Part shown: piece after piece, positions 1 to 8,481 of the stretch | How the letters are laid out: each line of letters starts with the position of its first letter | How positions within the stretch are numbered: position 1 is the stretch's first letter | Assembly: GCA_947577075.1 (NCBI GenBank) | Contig: CANPTW010000002.1 | Location: forward strand, 62,001 to 126,000 | Source of the DNA: an uncultured Oscillibacter sp. | Lineage (GTDB): Bacteria; Bacillota; Clostridia; Oscillospirales; Oscillospiraceae | Reading direction: 5' to 3' | DNA length: 64,000 nt | The notes under the pieces: model-generated | Told to the model about the DNA's origin: nothing | The model's input: only the letters and a program-made list of their open reading frames with translations | The model's database searches: none | Program-made: the position numbers and the translations under genes

Positions 1-1395
1 GACGCCGGCGATGTTCCGGGCCAGGCAGGGGACCTGCACCAGGCCGGCCACGGGGTCGCAGATCAGGCCGAGGAAGCACTGGAGCCCCATGGAGGCGGCG
101 TCGCAGGCCTCCTGGGCGGTGCCGCCCATCAGCTGGACCAGCCCCGCCGCCGCCATGGCGGTGCCGCAGGCGATCTCGGCCTGGCAGCCGTGGGTGCCTC
201 CGGCGAACTCGTTGCCGTCCACCATCATCAAAACGCCGGCAATTCCGGCGGTCATCAGGGCCTCATACAGGGCGTCGTCCGAGGCGTGCATCCGCTCCGC
301 CGCGGAGAGGAGCAGCCCCGGCACGATGCCGGAGGACCCTCCGGTGGGGACGCAGACGATTTTCCCGGTGGCGTTGCTGTGCTCCATGATGCCCAGGGCG
401 CTGGGAATGGCGTCGTCCAGCAGCCCCAGGGAGGGCATGCCCTCCCGGCCCACCCGGTTCTGGAGGAGGGCGGCCTTGGCGGAGACGATGCCGTCAAAGC
501 GCAGGTCGGGGCGGAAGCCTCCGGCGCGGGAATCCCGCATGATGGCGATGAGCATGTCCCCATAGCTGCGGATGCGCTCCTCGCTCCAGCCGCTGACGGC
601 GGCCTCGTAATCAATGGCGGCCCGGGCGGGGGAGCACTGCCTGCTCCGGCAGTACGCGACCATCTCCTCCGCCGACTCAAAGGGGGGCTTGCGGGAGACG
701 TCCGTAATGATGGGATGGATGGGCTTGACCACCCGGACCCGGGCCACGTCCTCCCTGGCGGTCAGGGCGGCCAGAAGGGCGGGGTCAACCGGGACGGCGG
801 TCTTGACGTTTACGATGGAATAAGACCCGCCGGTGACGCAGGCGGCGTCGTTGCATTTTTCCACCTGGGCGGCCAGCTCCCGGACCAGGGCGGAGGCGGC
901 CCCGCCGGAGGGGGCGTTCAGGAACACCAGGAGCTCGTAATTCATGCCCCGGATGTCCATGGGACAGTCGTCGATGTAGTGGATGCGGAAGGCGCCGCCC
1001 CCCACGGACTCGCCGATGACCGTGAGGCGGAAGCCGTCGTGGGCCGTCATGCGGACCCGGACCGTCTCCATGCCGCCCACGGTCAGGTCGTCCACCTCCG
1101 CGAAGGAGACGTCCATGCCGGCGTCCCGGGCTTTTTGATAGGCGTCGTTAAAGCCGGGGGTGTTTTGCTCCAGCCCCAGCAGGCCGTTGACAAAGGCCAC
1201 GTCGCTCTTCATCCCGTAAAGCGTGTTGGGGAAGGCGCCCTTGGTGTAGTACTCCACCACGGCTTTTGCAGGGACCTCGCCCAGCAGCTGCTGGCAGACC
1301 ATGCCGATGCGGACGGGGCCGCAGGTGTTGGAACTGGAGGGCCCCGGCGTGATGGGGGCCAGAGCGTGGTTGAAAATGCTGCTGTACTCTTTCAT
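1..1395 (-). CDS. L-serine dehydratase-like protein (fused beta/alpha, Fe-S dependent family), C-terminus off window
   Basis: Own minus-strand translation from ATG at 1395: MKEYSSIFNHALAPITPGPSSSNTCGPVRIG...GGTHGCQAEIACGTAMAAAGL...LICDPVAGLVQVPCLARNIAGV, matching SDH beta and alpha motifs. Open to the window edge, so absent from the ORF track. Confidence 0.85.
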   Translation of the reverse strand, partial: MKEYSSIFNHALAPITPGPSSSNTCGPVRIGMVCQQLLGEVPAKAVVEYYTKGAFPNTLYGMKSDVAFVNGLLGLEQNTPGFNDAYQKARDAGMDVSFAEVDDLTVGGMETVRVRMTAHDGFRLTVIGESVGGGAFRIHYIDDCPMDIRGMNYELLVFLNAPSGGAASALVRELAAQVEKCNDAACVTGGSYSIVNVKTAVPVDPALLAALTAREDVARVRVVKPIHPIITDVSRKPPFESAEEMVAYCRSRQCSPARAAIDYEAAVSGWSEERIRSYGDMLIAIMRDSRAGGFRPDLRFDGIVSAKAALLQNRVGREGMPSLGLLDDAIPSALGIMEHSNATGKIVCVPTGGSSGIVPGLLLSAAERMHASDDALYEALMTAGIAGVLMMVDGNEFAGGTHGCQAEIACGTAMAAAGLVQLMGGTAQEACDAASMGLQCFLGLICDPVAGLVQVPCLARNIAGV

Positions 1396-1480
1396 TTGTA
1401 AACCTCCAAAGTTTTGGAGCCCGCGCCGGCGGCGGAAGGAGGGCGGGGCCCGCCCCGGGGCCTTCCGCGGCCGCAGGCTC

Positions 1481-2833
1481 TTACATATAGCCCATCAGCC
1501 TGGGCAGGAACTCCGCCAGCGTGGGCCAGTAGGTGGTGACCAGCAGCGTGGGCAGCCAGGCGAAGAGGATGAGCAGGACCGTGGGCTTCAGCTCGTTTTT
1601 CACCTGGGAGCCGGTGATGCGGGCGGAGAGGTACAGCAGGGGAGCGGTGGGCGGCGTGATGTTGCCCATGCCGATGTTGACGCCCAGGATGGCCGCGAAG
1701 TGGAAGGGGGAGACGCCCAGGGCCGTCATGATGGGCAGCAGAATGGGCGTGAGCAGGATGGTGTTGGAGCAGTCGTCCATCAGCATGCCCATGATGACCA
1801 TGAAGAGGTTGATCATCAAAAGGATGACGATCCGGTTGCTGGAGATGGAGGTCAGCAGGCCCAGAATCAGGTCGGGCAGATTCTCCGTCATGTACAGGCG
1901 GCTGAGAATCTGGACGGTGAGCATCATGGCCATAATGACGCCGGAGGTCTTTCCGGCCTCGATCATCGCCACGCGGTAGCTCTCCATGTTGATTTTCTTG
2001 TAATAGAAGATGCCGATGGGGATGGCGTACACCACGGAGAGGGCGGCGGCCTCGGTGGCCGTCAGGAAGCCGCAGTAAATGCTCCCCAGAATGATAACGG
2101 GCATCATCAGGGCGGGGATGGCGCTCTCGCCGCTTTTCCGGCCCTTCTTCAGGGACTTCTCAGCGGCCTTCTGGGCCTTCTCGGCCTCCTGCCGCTGGGC
2201 GTTTTCGATGATGGTATCCGTGACGGAAACCCGCTCTCCGCCCACGCCCCGGCCGTAGAGGACGACGTTGACGATGCTGAGCAGAATCACCAGCATGATG
2301 CCGGGGACCACCGTGGCCAGGAAGCAGCCCAGGACCGAGGTGTTGCTGGCCCAGGCGAAGAGGATCATCAGCATGCTGGGGGGAATGAGGATGCCCAGCA
2401 CGCCGGAGCTAGCCACCAGCGCGCCGATCAGGCCGTCCGGGTATCCAGTGGCCCGCAGGCGGGGAGCCATGATGGAGCCGATGCAGGACACCGTGGCGGA
2501 GGAGGAGCCGGACACCGCGCCGAACACGGCGCAGGAAACCACGGTGACGATGCCCAGGCCGCCCTTCATGCGGCCCAGCTTGGACCGCTCCACGGCGCCC
2601 ACCAGCTTTTCGCCCAGGCCGCCGTTGTTGATGAGGGAGCCCGCCAGAACGAACAGCGGGATGGTCAGAAGCAGAACGGAGTTGATCTTGTTGTAGCCGT
2701 TGATCAGCAGCATCTGGGGGTCCGCGCCGGTGCCCAGGCAGATGACCACGGAGGACACCAGGAAGGCCAGGGGCACGGGGACCCCGATGACCATGATGAC
2801 AATGAGGATCAGCAGAGCGGAAGCAACTAACAT
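1481..2833 (-). CDS. dctM: TRAP transporter large permease (DctM)
   Basis: Hydrophobic ORF with DctM-type sequence (LAFLVSS...FVLAGSLINNGGL...GSSSATVSCIGSIMAP). Confidence 0.92.
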   Translation of the reverse strand: MLVASALLILIVIMVIGVPVPLAFLVSSVVICLGTGADPQMLLINGYNKINSVLLLTIPLFVLAGSLINNGGLGEKLVGAVERSKLGRMKGGLGIVTVVSCAVFGAVSGSSSATVSCIGSIMAPRLRATGYPDGLIGALVASSGVLGILIPPSMLMILFAWASNTSVLGCFLATVVPGIMLVILLSIVNVVLYGRGVGGERVSVTDTIIENAQRQEAEKAQKAAEKSLKKGRKSGESAIPALMMPVIILGSIYCGFLTATEAAALSVVYAIPIGIFYYKKINMESYRVAMIEAGKTSGVIMAMMLTVQILSRLYMTENLPDLILGLLTSISSNRIVILLMINLFMVIMGMLMDDCSNTILLTPILLPIMTALGVSPFHFAAILGVNIGMGNITPPTAPLLYLSARITGSQVKNELKPTVLLILFAWLPTLLVTTYWPTLAEFLPRLMGYM

Positions 2834-2836
2834 CGC

Positions 2837-3352
2837 TTATTCTCCCCCTTTCTCAGTCTGCGCTGCGCCGCCGGTGAGGCTGCGGATATTCCGCATCAGG
2901 TCCCGGATGAGGTACAGCACCCACAGGGCAAAGGACAGCAGGATGGGAATGGTGGAAATCACGATCGGCAGCTTGTAGGCGGAGGACTTGGCCCCCAGGC
3001 TCATCTGCCAGGACACGTAGTTGAAGCACCAATAGGTGAAAACCGCGCACATCACCACGGAGATCACGTTTTTGACGATGCCGGCCACGGCCCGGGCCTT
3101 GGGGTCCTCGGTAAACAGGGCCAGCATGTCCGCGCTGATATGGGTGTCCTCCCGGGAGGCGCAGGCCGATCCGACGAAATACAGCCAAAAGGCCACAAAC
3201 ATGGTCAGCTCCTCGGAGCCGAACCAGTCGATCTGGAGGAACCGGCAGGCGGCGTTGACCAGGATCATGGCCGTGATGGCCGTTCCGGTGATGACCAGGA
3301 TCCAGTTCTGCACCCGGTTCAGGGCCTGATCCGCTTTCTTCAGTAATTTCAT
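2837..3352 (-). CDS. dctQ: TRAP transporter small permease (DctQ)
   Basis: About 170 aa, four TM segments, directly upstream of dctM in the same operon. Confidence 0.88.
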   Translation of the reverse strand: MKLLKKADQALNRVQNWILVITGTAITAMILVNAACRFLQIDWFGSEELTMFVAFWLYFVGSACASREDTHISADMLALFTEDPKARAVAGIVKNVISVVMCAVFTYWCFNYVSWQMSLGAKSSAYKLPIVISTIPILLSFALWVLYLIRDLMRNIRSLTGGAAQTEKGGE

Positions 3353-3383
3353 AAAACCTCCGTTTCAATACCGTTTTGAAAAG

Positions 3384-3418
3384 GGACACTGTACCGTGGG
3401 AAACACGGTACAGTGTCC
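3384..3418 (-). other. Intercistronic perfect hairpin between dctP and dctQ
   Basis: GGACACTGTACCGTG (3384-3398) / CACGGTACAGTGTCC (3404-3418), 15-bp perfect stem, 5-nt loop. Confidence 0.9.
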
Positions 3419-3446
3419 AAAAGAGGGTAAATACCGTGTGCGTTGA

Positions 3447-4535
3447 TCAGCTCAGGCTTTCCTGCACAGCTTCCAGGAAGCCGTCGGGGTAGTTCTTCGC
3501 CAGCTGGGGCCACACGTTGGCGCGGCAGCTCTCGGCAAAGCCGGCCAGCTCCTCGTCCGTGAAGGTGACGACCTTGATGCCTTCGGCCTCCATTTTTCCC
3601 ATATATTCGTTGTTGGCGTCTTCGGCCATGGTGGCGGCCTTTTCACAGGTTTCCTTGATGATCTTGGTGATGGTTTCCTGGTCCTCGGCGGAGAAGGTAT
3701 CCCAGGTCTTCTGGCTGAAGAGGATCATGGTGGCTTCCTGGATATAGCGGTAGTCGTAGAACGCCTTGATCAGGTCCCGGAAGGTCATATAGTTGACCTG
3801 GGCGGTGCCGCCGGCAAGACCCGCCACAACGCCGGTCTGCATGGCGGTATAGGTGTCGGAATAGGGCATGGAGGACACGCGGAAGCCCATATCCTGCAGG
3901 CACAGGGAGTAAACGTCCATCATGGGAGAGCGGATGATGGCGCCCTTTTCAGCGTTGGGGGCGGCGTCGTTGGTCAGCTCCTGCATGGAGCCCACGCCGT
4001 TGAAGCCCTCGCAGAACACGCCGCCCAGGTGGATGCCCAGGTTGCCCAGGGCCTCGTTCAGCTGGCCGAACAGGAAGCCGTCCTCGTCGTAGACCTTCAG
4101 CAGCTCGTCGTAGGAGAAGGCCAGATAGGGCAGCATGGTGACGGAGACGCGGCTGTCATAGGTTTCCACGGGAGAGATGTGGGCCATGTCGATGGTGCCC
4201 ACCATCAGCTCGTCGAAGACGTTGGTATAGTCGCCCAAGGCGCTGTCGGAGTAGAGCTCGATTTTGATCCGGCCGTCGGTCTCCTCCTCAATGCGCTTGC
4301 ACATCTCCTGGTCCAGCTGGTTGGCGACGGTGTCGGAGGAGTGCTGGTTGGCCATTTTCAGGGTGACGGAATCGCCGGAGGCGCCGGAATCGCCGGAGTT
4401 CGAGCTGCCGGAATCACCGGAGGTGCTGGGGGTGGAGGGCTGGCTGCCGCCGTTATTTCCGCCGCAGGCGGACAGGGCAAACACCAGAGACAGGACCAGG
4501 AACAGGGACGCAAGCTTTTTCAACTTCTTGTTCAT
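3447..4535 (-). CDS. dctP: TRAP transporter substrate-binding lipoprotein (DctP)
   Basis: MNKKLKKLASLFLVLSLVFALSACGG lipobox; DctP-like body; RBS AAAAGGAG before ATG 4535. Confidence 0.92.
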   Translation of the reverse strand: MNKKLKKLASLFLVLSLVFALSACGGNNGGSQPSTPSTSGDSGSSNSGDSGASGDSVTLKMANQHSSDTVANQLDQEMCKRIEEETDGRIKIELYSDSALGDYTNVFDELMVGTIDMAHISPVETYDSRVSVTMLPYLAFSYDELLKVYDEDGFLFGQLNEALGNLGIHLGGVFCEGFNGVGSMQELTNDAAPNAEKGAIIRSPMMDVYSLCLQDMGFRVSSMPYSDTYTAMQTGVVAGLAGGTAQVNYMTFRDLIKAFYDYRYIQEATMILFSQKTWDTFSAEDQETITKIIKETCEKAATMAEDANNEYMGKMEAEGIKVVTFTDEELAGFAESCRANVWPQLAKNYPDGFLEAVQESLS

Positions 4536-4634
4536 AATGTTTCTCCTTTTCATCATCGTTTGTTCTTGCGGTAGTTTGTGCTTTTTTTGACATCTCCTTT
4601 CCTTTTTATTTGCAGGCCGCGCAGAGGGGCCTTA

Positions 4635-4788
4635 TGTAGTCAACGCAGCTGAAAAGAGGGGGGAACCCCTTCTTTTCAACCGGCGGACCCTTGGTCCGCC
4701 GGGGCGCAAAGCGCCCATGCGTTTCCTATGAGGTCAGGCGCCGCGCCGAAGGGAACCCGTTGGGTTCGGTTCAGCGGCGCCGACTATA
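4635..4788. repeat. Foldback repeat family A, copy 1 (MITE-like)
   Basis: TGTAGTCAACGCAGCTGAAAAG ... GCGGCGCCGACTATA; aligns across its length with 40206-40356; contains nested hairpins. Confidence 0.85.
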
Positions 4789-5140
4789 CCAGATCCTGGG
4801 TGGCCAGAACGTCCGCTCCGGTTCCGCAGAGATCGTGGATGACGACGCTTCCCATGGGAATGGGAGCCTGGGGATGGGTGGCGTAAATCTGGTTGGCACA
4901 GCGGAACAGCAGCTCCTTCGGGACCGGAGCGCTGGTTTTGACGCTGAGGGGCTTTTCCCGGTTGGCCGGGCGCATCAGGCAGGTCAGCACCCGCATGGGG
5001 GCCACGGCCTCCTGCCGGCCGTAAGCCTCGCCCCGCCGGCAGGAGGCGCCGGCCACGGAAACGGCCTGTCCCTCCGCCAGGGAAACCGTCAGGCGGCATC
5101 CCATGGGGCAGTTGATGCAGATGAATTGCTTTTCTTCCAT
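4784..5140 (-). CDS. DUF1667 domain-containing protein
   Basis: MEEKQFICINCPMGCRLTV...; 118 aa; adjacent to two FAD oxidoreductases as is typical for DUF1667. Confidence 0.85.
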   Translation of the reverse strand: MEEKQFICINCPMGCRLTVSLAEGQAVSVAGASCRRGEAYGRQEAVAPMRVLTCLMRPANREKPLSVKTSAPVPKELLFRCANQIYATHPQAPIPMGSVVIHDLCGTGADVLATQDLV

Positions 5141-5173
5141 AAGTTGTACTCCCCTTTCGACTCGGCGGACCGT

Positions 5174-6436
5174 TCAGCTGTTCTCCTCAATCTTCACGAC
5201 GGCCCCGGCGGCGTTTTGGAAAGCGGAGCGCTTTACCGTGAGCTCGCACATCTCGCCGGGGGTCAGCACGACGGCCTTCTTCCGGGCGGCCAGATCGCCG
5301 CCGATATAGGCGCAGGCCGCGCCGCCGGGATATTTCGCCCTGGGGCGGAACATCAGCTTCACCGTCTCGGAGGCCCCGGAGGGGCTGACGTATTGGGGAA
5401 CCAGGCCGCCGACGCCCTGGCCCTCCTCCACGGGGACGGCCCTGGAAAAGTCGCTGGGGGCCAATTCGCCAAGGACGTATCTGGCGGCGTTCCGCCCGGC
5501 GTCCTCGCTCTCCGCGCTGACATTGTCCACCAGGTCGTGAACGTGGAGCACATTGCCGCAGGCAAAGATACCGGGGACGGAGGTCTGCAGCGTGTCGTCC
5601 ACCACGGCCCCCTTGGTGGAGGGGGACATTTGAACGCCCGCGGCCTTGCTCAGCTCGTTTTCCGGGATCAGGCCCGCGGAGATCAGCAGGGTGTCGCAGG
5701 GAATCTCCCGCTCCGTCCCGGGGATGGGCTTGCGGTCGGGGCCCACCTTGGCCACGACGACGCTGGAAACCCGGCTCCGGCCCCGGATCTCGATGACGGT
5801 GCTGGAGAAGCTGAGGGGGATGTTGAAATCGTTGAGACACTGGGAGATGTTCCGGGTGAGGCCGCTGGAGAAGGGCATCAGCTCCACCACTTCCTTGACC
5901 TCGATGCCCTCCATGACGAACTGCCGGGCCATGATGAGCCCGATGTCGCCGGAGCCCAGGATGACGACCTGCTTCCCGGGGAGATAGCCCTCCAGATTCA
6001 AATAGCGCTGGGCGGCTCCGGCGGTGATGACGCCGGCGGGCCGCGTCCCGGGGATCATCAAGGCGCCCCTGGAGCGCTCCCGGCAGCCCATGGCCAGCAC
6101 GATGGCCTTGGCCTGGAGGTGGAACAGGCCCTCCTCCGGGTTCATGGCGGTGACCCGCTTGTCCGGCGTGACGTCCAGGACGAAGGTCCGCAGGAGATAG
6201 GGAATCTGCTTTTCCCGGATAACGGCGACGTTGCGGGCCGCGTATTCCGGTCCGGTGAGCTCCTCCTGATAGCGATGGAGGCCGAAGCCGTTGTGAATGC
6301 ACTGGCAGAGGATGCCGCCCAGGCGGTCGGAGCGCTCCAGAATCAGGATGTTCCGGACGCCCTGCTCGTAGGCGGCGGCCGCCGCCGCCATACCGGCGCT
6401 GCCTCCGCCGATGATCAATACGTCAACCTGTCTCAT
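5174..6436 (-). CDS. NAD(P)/FAD-dependent oxidoreductase (pyridine nucleotide-disulfide type)
   Basis: N-terminal VLIIGGGSAGMAAAAAAYEQG dinucleotide fold; ISAGLIPENELSKAAG. Confidence 0.9.
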   Translation of the reverse strand: MRQVDVLIIGGGSAGMAAAAAAYEQGVRNILILERSDRLGGILCQCIHNGFGLHRYQEELTGPEYAARNVAVIREKQIPYLLRTFVLDVTPDKRVTAMNPEEGLFHLQAKAIVLAMGCRERSRGALMIPGTRPAGVITAGAAQRYLNLEGYLPGKQVVILGSGDIGLIMARQFVMEGIEVKEVVELMPFSSGLTRNISQCLNDFNIPLSFSSTVIEIRGRSRVSSVVVAKVGPDRKPIPGTEREIPCDTLLISAGLIPENELSKAAGVQMSPSTKGAVVDDTLQTSVPGIFACGNVLHVHDLVDNVSAESEDAGRNAARYVLGELAPSDFSRAVPVEEGQGVGGLVPQYVSPSGASETVKLMFRPRAKYPGGAACAYIGGDLAARKKAVVLTPGEMCELTVKRSAFQNAAGAVVKIEENS

Positions 6437-7929
6437 GCCTGGGCCTCCTCAAAGCGGTGGGAGCAAGCCTCTCCCAGCAGGATATAGGAATCGCTTCCGG
6501 ACTGCGTGACCTCCAGGGGGGAGCAGCCCAGCTCTTCGCACAGGATCTCCACCACCCGGCTCTGGCAGAAGCCCCCCTGGCAGCGGCCCATGCCGGCCCT
6601 GGTCCGCATTTTCACCGCGCCCACGCTTCTGGCGCCCACGGGGCGGCGGATGGCGTCCCGGATTTCCGCCTCCGTCACCTGCTCGCAGCGGCAGACGATC
6701 TTGGCGTAATCCGGATTCTGCCGGATGGCCTCCGTGCGCTCCTCCTCGCTCATCTCCCGGAAGGGCTTGAGCACCTCCCGGCCGGGCCGGTAGTTCTCCT
6801 TTTCGGCGGGGGAGAGCTTCTCCACCACCAGCCTGGCCAGGTGCTCCCCGATGGCGGGGCCGGCGGTGAGGCCGGGGGACTCGATGCCGGCGGCGTTGAG
6901 GAAGCCGGGGGCGCCGGGGGCTTCCCCAATGATGTAGTCGTCCCGGTCCGGGTGGGGCCGGAGGCCGCCGTAAGCGTTGATCACGCCCTCCACCGGGAAG
7001 CTGGGGTATACGGCGCTGATGGGAAGGTATTTCCAGAAGACCTTGAAATAGTCCACGATGGCGTCGATGCTCCGGGCGGTGGTGGCCGCGTCGTCGGGGT
7101 CCGTATAGTCCACCGCGTCGCAGCCCAGGATGACGGTTCCGTCCACCGAGGGCATGATGCCCATGCCCTTGGTATGTCCGCCGGTGGGAAGGGCGGCGGG
7201 AGTCTGGGTGATGGTGGTGTCCACCCACTTGATGTATTCCCGGTCCATGATCAGATGGGCTCCGAAGCGGGGAATGATCCTGAACGTGTCTGTGGAAACC
7301 TGATTGTTCAGGCGGTCGGCATGGGTCCCGGCGCAGTTGAGAATCAGCCTGGTTTCAAAGACCCGGCCGTCTCCGGCCGTCAGCCGCCAGCCGCCCTCCA
7401 TGGGGACGATGGAGTCCGCCTCCGTGTTCAGGAAAAATTCCACGCCGTTCCGGGCCGCGTTCTCGCACATGGCGATGACCAGGGTGTAGGGGCAGACGAT
7501 GCCGCCGGAGGGACAGAAGAGGGCGCCCACGGCTCCCTCGCCCATGGCGGGCCAGCGCTCCAGCAGGGCCGCGCGGTCCAGAACCTGGGTGGGGACGCCG
7601 TTTTGGTTCCCCCGCTCATGGAGGCGGCGGACCTCCTCCATGTCCGCCTCCGAGACGGCGAGAATCATGGTCCCGCTGCGCTGGAAGGGAACCGCCAGCT
7701 CCTGGCAGAGCGCATCGAACATCCGGTTTCCCGCTACGTTGAACCGGGCCTTCAAAGAGCCGGGCTCCGGGTCAAAGCCGCCATGCACCATGGCGGAGTT
7801 TCCCCGGCTGGCCCCCGCGCAGACGTCGCTGCCCTTTTCCAGGACTGCGACCCGGAGCCGGTAGCGCGAAAGCGCCCTGGCCGCCGCTGCGCCGCAGACG
7901 CCGGCGCCGACGATCACTGCATCCCACAT
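6433..7929 (-). CDS. FAD-dependent oxidoreductase (GlpA/DAO family) with C-terminal BFD-like [2Fe-2S] domain
   Basis: MWDAVIVGAGVCGAAAARALSRY; C-terminal CRCEQVTEAEIRDAI...GRCQGGFC. Start chosen at ATG 7929. Confidence 0.9.
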   Translation of the reverse strand: MWDAVIVGAGVCGAAAARALSRYRLRVAVLEKGSDVCAGASRGNSAMVHGGFDPEPGSLKARFNVAGNRMFDALCQELAVPFQRSGTMILAVSEADMEEVRRLHERGNQNGVPTQVLDRAALLERWPAMGEGAVGALFCPSGGIVCPYTLVIAMCENAARNGVEFFLNTEADSIVPMEGGWRLTAGDGRVFETRLILNCAGTHADRLNNQVSTDTFRIIPRFGAHLIMDREYIKWVDTTITQTPAALPTGGHTKGMGIMPSVDGTVILGCDAVDYTDPDDAATTARSIDAIVDYFKVFWKYLPISAVYPSFPVEGVINAYGGLRPHPDRDDYIIGEAPGAPGFLNAAGIESPGLTAGPAIGEHLARLVVEKLSPAEKENYRPGREVLKPFREMSEEERTEAIRQNPDYAKIVCRCEQVTEAEIRDAIRRPVGARSVGAVKMRTRAGMGRCQGGFCQSRVVEILCEELGCSPLEVTQSGSDSYILLGEACSHRFEEAQA

Positions 7930-8481
7930 GAGTATCAATCCCCCTGAATTCATAGATTTTTGCGAATTCCGGGCATGGTGCCCGTGATGTTCACTAAGAA
8001 AACTCTTTGGGCAATTGTAAATTTGTGCAACATGCTTGTCAAACGGCAAACCGAGCGCCCGAAATTGCAGAAGAACAAAAAAGCTGGATTTGTTTTTCCA
8101 AGGAGGACAGTCTTGGGGGGAGACTTGAAAAATCAGTAGAAAATCGGCGGCTGTTTTTCTCCAATTAAACGAAGAGGTGATAAAAAATAGATGTTTTTGA
8201 GCGAATTACTCAAATAGCCTGGGTCTGCGCTCAGTCAACATAAAACAAAAAAAGAATCCTGTTTTCGGGCCGCTCCGCCGGGTTGGGAATGGGTACTTTC
8301 CTGATTTTCGGGGCGGAAGGCGGGGAAAAACGGAGAGTCCGAAAAATCTTTCGTTGAAGATTTCCCCGGGCTGGGCTATACTATAGACGTCAGACCTGAA
8401 AAGCGGCAGCGCTGCTTTTCAACAGCGGCCGCTGCGGCCGCAGGACGATTGCCGGGGAGAACAGAGGAGGAGGGAGCCGCC

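Noticed and set aside
190-1401. 403-aa plus-strand ORF at the window start
   Set aside because: Antisense to the serine dehydratase-like gene, whose minus-strand frame has clear family motifs and stays open to position 1.
4691-6487. 598-aa plus-strand ORF
   Set aside because: Antisense to the DUF1667 and FAD oxidoreductase genes, which have clear motifs.
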